DNA of 18,130 nt from positions 1-18,130 of the forward strand of contig CAZYEI010000028.1 in the NCBI GenBank assembly GCA_964646425.1. The letters are read 5' to 3'. Below are positions 7,930 to 14,841 of this stretch, one piece after another; the stretch's first letter is position 1, and each line of letters starts with the position of its first letter. The position numbers and the translations under genes were made by a program. The notes beneath the pieces are model-generated. The model was not told where the DNA came from. It worked only from the letters and a program-made list of their open reading frames with translations, and made no database searches. The DNA comes from CAZYEI01 sp964646425. Lineage in GTDB: Bacteria; Bacillota_I; Bacilli_A; RFN20; JAISJY01.

Positions 7930-7990
7930 TTTTATTTTCCCTTTCTATTTATTAGATATTATAAATCTTAACAAAATAAATCATATTTTT

Positions 7991-9109
7991 TTATTTTACT
8001 GTTATAGTAATCTCGGCAATATCACCATAACAAGAAGTTGCTCGAATAACTACCACACCTAAAACATTACATCCTACATAATACGCTCCTAAATTATTAG
8101 CAAATTGCAAATCTAGAGCAATACCAGAAACAATACTCCAGGTAACGTCAGTTTCTAAATTAAAATTGTCTGTTTCACCAACAATAATACTTAGCCAAAC
8201 ATAGTCCTCGGGAGAACTCCCCATAGTATAACTATCAGTTTCAATCAATTCATAATTCGAATCATAATAAGCTATTGCAAATTTTGAAAAACTATTTGTT
8301 TTACTTTTTACAACTCTAATTATAATCGAATCAAAAACATAACTATTATAATTACCACCATTTTTTACAACATTTAATTCTATTTCACCGATCCCTCTAA
8401 AAGCAATTGCAACCGTATTAGGTTCACCATTATACTTATTTGCAAAAATGATATTGCTATCAGTTTCATAATAAAACTTATATTTACTTGAATCATAATC
8501 AAATGTTATCGTTATATCTGATATTAAACCACTTTCATCTCGTGCTAATTCATCATAAGGAATTTCAATAACCTTTTGATTATTTTCTTCAATTATTTCT
8601 AAATTTTCAACAAAAGAATTATCTTCCACAAAACCTATTCCTTCATAAGGGCCACCTTCATCAAAAGTAATCATAGCAATTTCACTTGCTTCATATCTAT
8701 TTTTACTATCAAAAGCTTGAACTGTAATCGTATTTCTAATTCCGTCATATAAATAATCAAATAAGTCAACTTTATTATCACTAACCACCAAGTCAATATC
8801 ATTAATGTAAACTAAATATGATGAAGCCCCATTAACTATATCCCAACTTAAATAATAATCACTATCAATATTTAGATTTATAGGAGTATCCAATTTTTTT
8901 CCAATTGAAGAGCTACTATTAACATTTGTGTTTGATGTGCTTGATGATTGTTTGCTTATAATTGTATTTATAGTCGAACTATTCGATGATAAGGCAGTTG
9001 AAGAATTTGAATTACTGCTTGTATTCATTTGTTCACTTGAACTACTTATACCATTACTACAAGATGTTATAAGTAAAAATAATAAAGTTAAGAATTTTTT
9101 ATTTTTCAT
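7991..9109 (-). CDS. Surface lipoprotein with Ser/Asn-rich tether, FnIII-like and Ig-like domains
   Basis: Function unknown. From the chosen start (ATG 9107-9109) the protein is 372 aa. It has a lipoprotein signal (KNKKF, hydrophobic core, lipobox ITSC with Cys17), a Ser/Asn/Thr-rich tether (about 18-70), then a fibronectin-III-like segment (about 73-149, with LSWD and SYLVYIND). A middle beta-rich region is unrecognised. A C-terminal Big_2-like Ig segment has VTWSIVSG and ends AEITITVK. The frame stays open upstream to 9181, but the extra 24 residues would bury the signal peptide, while AAGGGTGG precedes the inner ATG by about 10 nt. The product is probably exported and anchored to the membrane, and may act in adhesion or polysaccharide binding; no catalytic motif is seen. 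mscL follows after 61 nt. Confidence 0.8.
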   Translation of the reverse strand: MKNKKFLTLLFLLITSCSNGISSSSEQMNTSSNSNSSTALSSNSSTINTIISKQSSSTSNTNVNSSSSIGKKLDTPINLNIDSDYYLSWDIVNGASSYLVYINDIDLVVSDNKVDLFDYLYDGIRNTITVQAFDSKNRYEASEIAMITFDEGGPYEGIGFVEDNSFVENLEIIEENNQKVIEIPYDELARDESGLISDITITFDYDSSKYKFYYETDSNIIFANKYNGEPNTVAIAFRGIGEIELNVVKNGGNYNSYVFDSIIIRVVKSKTNSFSKFAIAYYDSNYELIETDSYTMGSSPEDYVWLSIIVGETDNFNLETDVTWSIVSGIALDLQFANNLGAYYVGCNVLGVVVIRATSCYGDIAEITITVK

Positions 9110-9161
9110 TGCTAAAACCACCCTTTTAATTGATAATATTCTATCATACATTTTACAAAAT

Positions 9162-9371
9162 TTAAACAAAGAGACTGACAAAATACTTATTTAATTTAAT
9201 GTTTTGAATATTCTTTTTATCAAAAAATAAATCAGCTAAATTGTTAATATAATTATTTTTTTCAATTTTCTTTGAATTTTTTATTGTTTTTCTAATAATC
9301 TTGATATTTTTAGATAAAGATAATTTTGAAAATACCAAAAATAAAATTTGATATTTCTCATTTTGTTTGAG
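9162..9371 (-). other. Open minus-strand frame without a start, possible gene remnant
   Basis: In the gap between the lipoprotein and the XRE gene the minus strand has 69 sense codons without a stop, from just after a TAA (9374-9372) to a TAA (9164-9162). It reads as a Lys/Asn/Ile-rich peptide with segments such as YQILFLVFSKLSLSKN. It has no ATG or GTG in frame and no ribosome site, and it overlaps the probable lipoprotein promoter region. It may be a decayed gene end or chance in A+T-rich DNA. Confidence 0.15.
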
Positions 9372-9386
9372 TTAAATCTAATATTA

Positions 9387-9414
9387 TTTAATTTAGTTTT
9401 ATAAAGATTATAAT
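9387..9414 (+). promoter_or_regulatory. Candidate promoter of the XRE regulator
   Basis: TTTAAT (9387-9392), a 16-bp spacer and TATAAT (9409-9414) would start a transcript near 9421, giving a leader of under 20 nt before the ATG at 9439. The surrounding sequence is nearly all A/T, so confidence is limited. Confidence 0.4.
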
Positions 9415-9438
9415 TATTTATAGGATGTGAAAGTATTT

Positions 9439-9774
9439 ATGAGGCTAAAACAATTAAGAAAAAATGCGAAATTAACACTAGAAGATTTATCTAACATTGT
9501 TGGAGTATCATTTCAAACTATAAGTAACTGGGAAAAAGGATTTACTGAACCAGATATTCAAAGTATTAAAAAATTAGCATCTTACTTTTCTGTTACAATC
9601 GATTACTTATTAGAACAAGATAATGAAGAAGCATATTTTCAAGATATTGTTAAAAAATTAGAACATTTAGATAAAGAACAATTAATGAATATCACAAAAT
9701 CTATTATTAAAAATATTTTAAATAATGTAACTTCTTTGCCTGATAATACTATTGAAAAAACAAAAAAGAAATAA
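9439..9774 (+). CDS. XRE-family HTH transcriptional regulator
   Basis: Small cytoplasmic DNA-binding protein (111 aa). An HTH_3/Cro-CI domain covers residues 1-58, starting MRLKQLRKNAKLTLEDLS with recognition-helix residues SFQTISNWEKG and the usual SVTIDYLLE end. A roughly 50-residue charged helical tail follows, without a recognisable effector or peptidase domain. A GTG at 9427 gives four more residues, but AGGA sits only 1 nt in front of it. From the ATG at 9439 the spacing to AGGATGTG is workable and the protein begins like other family members. It has its own terminator. Its target is unknown. Autoregulation or control of the exported-protein pair 160 nt downstream is a contextual guess only. 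Confidence 0.85.
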   Translation: MRLKQLRKNAKLTLEDLSNIVGVSFQTISNWEKGFTEPDIQSIKKLASYFSVTIDYLLEQDNEEAYFQDIVKKLEHLDKEQLMNITKSIIKNILNNVTSLPDNTIEKTKKK

Positions 9775-9780
9775 TATTTT

Positions 9781-9809
9781 AAGAATCTAATAAAAAATTA
9801 GATTCTTTT
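9781..9809 (+). terminator. Terminator of the XRE gene
   Basis: A 10-bp perfect stem, AAGAATCTAA (9781-9790) with TTAGATTCTT (9798-9807), encloses a 7-nt A-rich loop and is followed by TTATTTTT. It begins 6 nt after the stop codon and separates the regulator from the downstream exported-protein genes. Confidence 0.85.
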
Positions 9810-9842
9810 ATTTTTAAGTTTTTTTCTTTTTTTTACTAATTA

Positions 9843-9895
9843 TAGAATAGGGACATATATTTGGAGGTGAAAATATAATAATCATTTTGTCCTAA
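9843..9895 (+). promoter_or_regulatory. Leader region of exported protein 1 with orphan ribosome-binding site
   Basis: TAGAAT (9843-9848) could be a -10 element. Downstream is a strong Shine-Dalgarno-like GGAGGTG (9863-9869) with no ATG, GTG or TTG reading frame at a usable distance; GTG at 9867 is followed after two codons by TAA. GGACA (9851-9855) and TGTCC (9888-9892) flank this site as a short inverted repeat. The gene's own ribosome site (AAAAGGAG, 9915-9922) lies further down. It may be a regulatory leader, an operator, or a relic of a lost start. Confidence 0.3.
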
Positions 9896-9933
9896 AGCTT
9901 CACTACTTAAAAAGAAAAGGAGAAAATATTAAA

Positions 9934-10884
9934 ATGAACAAAAAAATTATAGCATTATTAAGCATTGTGTTATTACTATTTACTGGATATAAAATATATT
10001 ATAATGCAAATATAAGTAATAAAAAAGATTCTTTTATCTCGATAGATAAAGAAGAATCAAATTTAAAAATAAAACATCTAAAAACTTCTACAAATCAACA
10101 AGGACAAGAAGTTATTTCTTTTAATTACGAAGTTTTACCAATAGAGGCTAATGATAAAAGTGTTACCACTAATTTATCTTGGAATGATTCCTCAATAACT
10201 GATAATATTAAAGATTTTTTAACATATTCTCATAATGAAGCAAATTTCTATATAGAAATAACTTGTGTAAAAAAAGCTAATCATCAAGCAAAATTTACCC
10301 TTGTATCTAATGCTAATAACAATGCTAGTGCTAACGTATTAATAGATTTCGAACAAGAATTTTTAGGTTTTGAAAATAATGAAATTAATTTAAGTAAAGT
10401 ACTAACACTTTCTTCAGAAGAAAAAATATATAACGAAGAAGATATTAAAAATGAAATTTTATCTTTATCCAATGGCTTTCTAGGCACTATTTCTGTTAAT
10501 GATAAAGTAATAAATAATTTTAATATGACATTAAATAATGTTAGCATATCACTAAATAGTCCTACAAATAAAGATTACATTAATAATGATACTAAATTAA
10601 ATGAAACTTACTTAAATGCAAGAAAAAATTCATCATCAACTACTTTCGTTAGCAAAATTAGTGAAGATTATATTAAAAATTTAAGCAATTCACAAAAAGA
10701 AACAATTAGATTAAGTGATACTATTGAATTAAAAGCTGAATACACAATTACTTTTAATTATTATGGTGAATCATTTGAATTTAAATGTAATTTAGTTGAC
10801 ACTATTAGTACAGAAACTTTAGCAAATAGTACATATGTAAATGTTGATTCTATCGTAGTTGAAGGAAATATAATTTTTAAATAA
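9934..10884 (+). CDS. Exported/membrane-anchored protein 1 of a tandem paralogous pair, unknown function
   Basis: No known family recognised for the whole protein (316 aa). A basic start (MNKK) and a hydrophobic helix (about 5-18) form a signal anchor without lipobox or clear cleavage site. A Ser/Lys-rich stalk leads to an Ig-like segment at about 60-140 (VLPIEANDK, LSWND, KKANHQ). This resembles the Big_2-like modules common in lipoproteins of this bacterial group, with VxPxxAxNKxVxWS followed by a KAFGEQ-type strand. A second domain (about 141-316) begins FEQEFLGFE and is unrecognised. The downstream gene repeats both regions. AAAAGGAG precedes the ATG by 11 nt. The hairpin at 10891-10926 follows. 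The protein is Asn/Ser-rich with two cysteines (C111 and one near 287) and shows no catalytic motif. Probably extracellular, function unknown. Confidence 0.75.
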   Translation: MNKKIIALLSIVLLLFTGYKIYYNANISNKKDSFISIDKEESNLKIKHLKTSTNQQGQEVISFNYEVLPIEANDKSVTTNLSWNDSSITDNIKDFLTYSHNEANFYIEITCVKKANHQAKFTLVSNANNNASANVLIDFEQEFLGFENNEINLSKVLTLSSEEKIYNEEDIKNEILSLSNGFLGTISVNDKVINNFNMTLNNVSISLNSPTNKDYINNDTKLNETYLNARKNSSSTTFVSKISEDYIKNLSNSQKETIRLSDTIELKAEYTITFNYYGESFEFKCNLVDTISTETLANSTYVNVDSIVVEGNIIFK

Positions 10885-10890
10885 AAATCT

Positions 10891-10926
10891 TAGAGGTTAT
10901 CTGCTAATCAAAAGCAATAACCTCTA
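10891..10926 (+). terminator. Hairpin between the two paralogous genes (weak terminator or attenuator)
   Basis: TAGAGGTTAT (10891-10900) pairs perfectly with ATAACCTCTA (10917-10926). TGC/GCA (10902-10904 with 10914-10916) extends the stem past a one-base bulge. What follows is TTAGCATTT and not a clean T-run, so termination is probably partial. The next ribosome site lies 15 nt downstream. It could set the ratio of the two products or stabilise the upstream message. Confidence 0.55.
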
Positions 10927-10956
10927 TTAGCATTTAAAATGGAGGATCTATATAAA

Positions 10957-12273
10957 ATGAAAAAAATAATTTGTAATATTTTTATTTCTTTTGCTTTAAT
11001 ATTTTTAATAATTCCTAATCAATCAAAAAATGATAACTTGACACACCAAAATGCAAATTATAAAACTAATCATAGTAATTCGGTAAGTAAAATTGCTATG
11101 TCAAGCGTTAAAAATAATAAGATAACTTGGAAAGAAGCTAAAAACGCTCAATTATCCTTAAATGGCTATACAATGGTATTTGAAATAGCATATATATCTT
11201 TTGTAACTTTAGATTCATCTTATTGTTCTATCTATTTTCATACATCAACCTCAGATTCGTTAGTTATTGACATTGAAGCTTCAAATTATCCAACTTATAC
11301 ATTTACAAATAGATATGAACAAAATACATTTGCAAGTATTAAATCAACTAATGGAGGAATCGTAAAATATGTATTACCTGAGGGAGTTACTTCAATCGAA
11401 GAAACATCATTCACTAAAACTTCACAGGCTTTTGATTATTATGACTCAGATGATGATCTCTTAAATGACTTCATTTATTTTTTAGCACCGGTCATTTATC
11501 CATCTGTAACTTTTTCTTACAAAGTATTACCTGAGGAAGCAAATAATAAAAAAGTTTTAATAAGTCTCTCTTGGAGCGACAATACTATAAAAGATGATAT
11601 AAATGAATTTATTTCTTATATTCATGATAATATTAATTATAAAATAACCGTTAATTGTTTAAAAAAAGCCAATCACCAAGGAAAATTAACAATTACATCA
11701 ATAGATAATAATAGTATTTCTAATTATGTAACAATTGATTTTGAACAAGAATTTTTAGGTTTTGAAAAAGATGTTCATTATCTTTATAACACATTATATC
11801 TTAAGGATAATGAAAAAATATTTAATGAGGAAGACATAAAAAAAGAAATCATTAATAATTCTCAGGGATTCATAGGAAATATTGCAACAAAATCAAAAGA
11901 AATAACCAATTTTACGATGAAGCTTAACAGTGCAAAAATAATTTTACAAAACTCAAATAGTTCATCAACATCATATACTAATAGTTTAGATAATGAAGTA
12001 TATATTAATGCAAGAAACAATGAGTTGTCTACAGATTTTATAAATGAAATTGGAATAAAATATATAAGTTTAGCTACAAATTCTTTAAAGCAAAAAATCA
12101 AAGATTGTGAAACTGTAACATTTCAAGGAAGTTATGAAATTAGATTTGATTATTATGGTTCATCTTATGTTATGATTGCAGTTTTCTATGATTCCATTCC
12201 ATCAGCCTTATTAGCAGACTACACCTATGTTTCTGTAAGTTCTATTGAAGTAAGCAACAATATAACTTTCTAA
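10957..12273 (+). CDS. Exported protein 2 of the tandem paralogous pair, unknown function
   Basis: 438 aa from the ATG at 10957. An ATG at 10939 overlaps the GGAGG (10941-10945) that must be the ribosome site, so it is rejected. A signal peptide (about 1-22) is followed by an Asn-rich stalk and an N-terminal region absent from the upstream paralog (about 45-180). That region has beta-rich sequence and one short motif, VLPEGVTSIEETSF (139-152), that looks like a single BspA-type leucine-rich (LRR_5) unit. Residues 183-438 align along their length with residues 61-316 of the upstream protein, sharing VLPxEANxK, LSWxD, KKANHQ, DFEQEFLGFE, NEEDIK and a similar C-terminal end. It arose by duplication with later divergence. 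No enzyme motif is seen; adhesion or envelope interaction is a guess. Confidence 0.75.
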   Translation: MKKIICNIFISFALIFLIIPNQSKNDNLTHQNANYKTNHSNSVSKIAMSSVKNNKITWKEAKNAQLSLNGYTMVFEIAYISFVTLDSSYCSIYFHTSTSDSLVIDIEASNYPTYTFTNRYEQNTFASIKSTNGGIVKYVLPEGVTSIEETSFTKTSQAFDYYDSDDDLLNDFIYFLAPVIYPSVTFSYKVLPEEANNKKVLISLSWSDNTIKDDINEFISYIHDNINYKITVNCLKKANHQGKLTITSIDNNSISNYVTIDFEQEFLGFEKDVHYLYNTLYLKDNEKIFNEEDIKKEIINNSQGFIGNIATKSKEITNFTMKLNSAKIILQNSNSSSTSYTNSLDNEVYINARNNELSTDFINEIGIKYISLATNSLKQKIKDCETVTFQGSYEIRFDYYGSSYVMIAVFYDSIPSALLADYTYVSVSSIEVSNNITF

Positions 12274-12277
12274 ACTT

Positions 12278-12354
12278 AAAAAGAGATTAGTGCATATTGA
12301 ATTTAATTTAACAAACTAAAAATATTAAATTCATTTTTACTAATTCTCTTTTTT
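12278..12354 (+). terminator. Compound terminator after exported protein 2
   Basis: The outer stem AAAAAGAGATTAGT (12278-12291) pairs, with one bulged base, with ACTAATTCTCTTTTTT (12339-12354). An inner 10-bp stem, TGAATTTAAT (12298-12307) with ATTAAATTCA (12324-12333), lies inside. The right arm ends in a T-run. The rest of the 12274-12477 gap holds only the next gene's promoter. Confidence 0.75.
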
Positions 12355-12433
12355 ATTAAAAATATTTTATTTCAACTAAAAAATATAATTTATTAAAATC
12401 ATAAACATTAGCACATCAATTTAATAATTAATA

Positions 12434-12461
12434 TTGAATTTTTATTTTAAAATACTATAAT
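12434..12461 (+). promoter_or_regulatory. Promoter of the ArsB-like permease gene
   Basis: TTGAAT (12434-12439), 16 bp, TATAAT (12456-12461). The expected transcript start (about 12467-12469) would fall within the ribosome site AAGGTGA (12466-12472), so the mRNA leader would be extremely short. Either the true start is a few bases earlier or translation is close to leaderless. Confidence 0.6.
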
Positions 12462-12477
12462 ATTCAAGGTGATTTTT

Positions 12478-13764
12478 ATGATATTTGTGATTATTTTAAG
12501 CATATTAAGTATTATTGGAATGTTTTTATGTATATTATTTATTCCTACAATTACAATTAAAAACAAAAAAATAGAGACATTCTATCTTCCAGTTTTATTA
12601 TTAGCACTAATTTTATTAATTTTTCCTTTATTTGATAAACATGATTTTGTTAAAATATTAACTTCTAATTCAAACCTAAATCCCCTTAAAATACTTATTT
12701 TATTTATTTCTGTTTCATTCTTATCAATAGTCTTAGATACAAGTGGATTTTTTGGATATATTGCTACAATATTCATTAATAAATATAATAAAACCCAAAT
12801 AAAACTATTTAATGTCTTATACATATTAATTTCAATACTAACTATTTTTACCTCTAACGATATTGTAATTTTAACATTTACACCATTTATTTTACATTTT
12901 GCTAAAAAAGGAAATATAAATCCCATACCCTATCTTGTTATGGAATTTGTAGCAGCTAATACTTACTCAATGTTACTTATTATTGGCAATCCCACCAACA
13001 TATATTTAGCTAGTATTTTTGAATTATCATTTGTTGAATATTTTAACTTTATGTTATTACCCGTTATATTTATGGGAAGCACAAGTTTTCTAATATTGCA
13101 TCTATTATTCCATAAACAATTGCAAAAGAAAATAACTAGCACCAATTTTGCCAATAATAAGATTAATAATAACTTTATTTTAATAATTTCATTAATTCAT
13201 TTAATATTAGCAACATTATTATTAGCAATAGCAAATTATATTAACCTAGATATGTGGTTAATTGCATTTGCTTTTATGATTTCACTAACTATTATACTAA
13301 GTATATATTCACTAATTAAGAAAAATAAATCTTATCTAATAACTCCATTTAAAAGAATACCCTATAATTTAATTCCCTTTATTTTATCAATGTTCACTTT
13401 AATTAGTGCATTAGATTACTATAATTTTTTCGCAAAAATCGCAATTTTACTTCATAACAACCCCTTATTCTATTTAATTTCCGCAACCTTAAGTTGTAAT
13501 ATTGTCAACAATATACCAATGACTTTAGCATTTGGATCAATACTAGAAACCACAAATGACATTAAACTAATTTATTCCACTATTATTGGTTCTAATATTG
13601 GAGCAATTTTAACTCCAGTTGGTGCCTTAGCTGGCATTATGTGGATGAATCTTTTAAAAAATAATAATGTAAAATATACATTTAAAGATTTCACTAAAAA
13701 TGGAGTAATTATCGTTTTAGCACTATTAATAAGTTCATCTTTAACACTACTTATATTTAAATAA
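12478..13764 (+). CDS. ArsB/NhaD-type (ion transporter superfamily) membrane permease
   Basis: Polytopic inner-membrane transporter (428 aa, roughly 10-12 hydrophobic helices) of the Ion Transporter superfamily, closest by eye to the ArsB/anion permease branch. Two half-repeats are visible. The first has TSNDIVILTFTPF (about 125-137) with IIGNPTN (about 168-174). The second has VNNIPMTLAFG (about 343-353) with GSNIGAILTPVGALAG (371-386). These re-entrant SND/NN and GNP/TPxG motifs are typical of the superfamily. It may export arsenite/antimonite or move another anion; substrate is not certain. The GTG at 12469 lies inside the Shine-Dalgarno AAGGTGA, so the ATG at 12478 is the start. An ArsP_2-type gene follows after 111 nt. 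No arsR, arsC or arsA is nearby. Confidence 0.8.
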   Translation: MIFVIILSILSIIGMFLCILFIPTITIKNKKIETFYLPVLLLALILLIFPLFDKHDFVKILTSNSNLNPLKILILFISVSFLSIVLDTSGFFGYIATIFINKYNKTQIKLFNVLYILISILTIFTSNDIVILTFTPFILHFAKKGNINPIPYLVMEFVAANTYSMLLIIGNPTNIYLASIFELSFVEYFNFMLLPVIFMGSTSFLILHLLFHKQLQKKITSTNFANNKINNNFILIISLIHLILATLLLAIANYINLDMWLIAFAFMISLTIILSIYSLIKKNKSYLITPFKRIPYNLIPFILSMFTLISALDYYNFFAKIAILLHNNPLFYLISATLSCNIVNNIPMTLAFGSILETTNDIKLIYSTIIGSNIGAILTPVGALAGIMWMNLLKNNNVKYTFKDFTKNGVIIVLALLISSSLTLLIFK

Positions 13765-13798
13765 AACAAAATATTTTTTGATAAAATTCGTATATTTA

Positions 13799-13828
13799 TT
13801 GACACAAATCCAGCAATAACGATATAAT
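13799..13828 (+). promoter_or_regulatory. Promoter of the ArsP_2-type gene
   Basis: TTGACA (13799-13804), an 18-bp spacer and TATAAT (13823-13828), both exact consensus hexamers, lie about 48 nt upstream of the start. The -10 sits inside a near-palindromic GATATAATATATC (13821-13833), which could be an operator but is only A/T. So this gene can be expressed independently of the permease before it. Confidence 0.75.
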
Positions 13829-13875
13829 ATATCACAATTTAAGACTTAACTACATATAAAGAAGGTGTATTATTA

Positions 13876-14766
13876 ATGCCAATTTTTTTATCCGGTTTTA
13901 TTGATGAAATTTCCCATGCATTTATCGATACTTTAAGTATTTTCGTAACCATTTTAATAGTTTATTTTATACTATCATTTATTGAAGGAAAACTAGCAAA
14001 TAAAATTGTTAAAAGTGAAAAATTTTCTCCTTTGATTGGTACATGTGTAGGACTAATTCCTCAATGTGGTTTTTCGATAATCGCTAGTGATATGTATCGA
14101 AAAAAATATATTTCGCTAGGAACTTTAATTGCTGTGTTTATTGCATGTTCTGATGAAGCACTACCGATTTTATTATCAAATCGCAAGACAATTTCAACAG
14201 TTATTCCATTAGTAGCAGTAAAATTTGTAATAGCAATATTATCCGGATATATAATTGATTTACTATTAAAAAGAAAACAAAAAATCACTAAAAATGAGAC
14301 TATTGAGAACGAAGAGATTCACTATGGATGTTGCAAACATCAAATTGAACATAGCAAAGAAAAATTTGTTAAAGAACATCTTCTTCATCCACTTCTTCAT
14401 TCGCTTAAAATTTGTGCCTATGTACTAATTATAAACTTAATATTTTCAACTATTATTTATTTTGTTGGAGAAAACTCTATTAAAGAATTTTTAAATAACA
14501 ACATATATTTAACGCCATTTCTTTCTAGTATTATTGGATTGATTCCAAATTGTGCTTCTTCAATCATAATTACCGAATTATATGTATCATCCTCTTTATC
14601 ATTTGCTGCTACTATATCCGGACTTATATGTAATGCAGGACTTGGACTTATATATTTATTAAAAGACAAAAAAAATCTAAAGAATACTTTATTTATCATA
14701 GGAATATTATTAGCAATTAGTTTATTATCTGGATATATAATTCTTTTTATCGAAATGAGTTTATAA
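13876..14766 (+). CDS. ArsP_2-type putative 10-TM heavy-metal/arsenic exporter
   Basis: Integral membrane protein (296 aa) matching what I know of the ArsP_2 (DUF2899-like) family, annotated variously as arsenic efflux or putative manganese transporter. Substrate is unproven. It has two homologous halves. The first has GLIPQCG with C64 followed by SDEALPIL; the second has GLIPNCA with C226 followed by an altered GLICNAGLG. A cytosolic-type loop between them carries a potential metal site, with H149, C152, C153, H155 and H159, and further histidines to about 176. The start follows AAGAAGGTG at 8 nt, and it has its own consensus promoter. The ArsB-like permease upstream suggests a shared metalloid-resistance role, and the two may be co-transcribed since no terminator separates them. 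A strong terminator follows. Confidence 0.82.
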   Translation: MPIFLSGFIDEISHAFIDTLSIFVTILIVYFILSFIEGKLANKIVKSEKFSPLIGTCVGLIPQCGFSIIASDMYRKKYISLGTLIAVFIACSDEALPILLSNRKTISTVIPLVAVKFVIAILSGYIIDLLLKRKQKITKNETIENEEIHYGCCKHQIEHSKEKFVKEHLLHPLLHSLKICAYVLIINLIFSTIIYFVGENSIKEFLNNNIYLTPFLSSIIGLIPNCASSIIITELYVSSSLSFAATISGLICNAGLGLIYLLKDKKNLKNTLFIIGILLAISLLSGYIILFIEMSL

Positions 14767-14771
14767 TAATA

Positions 14772-14819
14772 AAAAACATATATTTAAGGGATTATTTAAC
14801 ACCTTTCATATATGTTTTT
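14772..14819. terminator. Terminator between the ArsP_2-type and MgtC-type genes
   Basis: A 12-bp stem, AAAAACATATAT (14772-14783) with ATATATGTTTTT (14808-14819), has an inner AAGG/CCTT pairing (14786-14789 with 14802-14805). A-run and T-run flanks allow it to act on both convergent genes. Confidence 0.85.
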
Positions 14820-14841
14820 CAATTTATCTATACAAAACAAC

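Noticed and set aside
7991..9109. CRISPR-like or tandem DNA repeats in the Ser/Asn-rich region
   Set aside because: The Ser/Asn codons give irregular low-complexity sequence with no fixed repeat length or spacers.
9110..9181. Upstream extension of the lipoprotein to an ATG at 9181
   Set aside because: It would place 24 residues before a clear lipoprotein signal peptide. The ribosome site AAGGGTGG fits the inner ATG at 9109.
9427..9438. GTG at 9427 as start of the XRE gene
   Set aside because: AGGA lies one base before it. The ATG at 9439 has better spacing and begins like other family members.
9868..9933. In-frame upstream extension of exported protein 1 towards the orphan ribosome site
   Set aside because: The frame is open from 9871 but has no ATG, GTG or TTG and is closed by TGA at 9868.
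10939..10956. ATG at 10939 as start of exported protein 2
   Set aside because: It overlaps the GGAGG ribosome site; the ATG at 10957 directly precedes the signal peptide.
12469..12477. GTG at 12469 as start of the permease
   Set aside because: The GTG is part of the Shine-Dalgarno AAGGTGA that serves the ATG at 12478.
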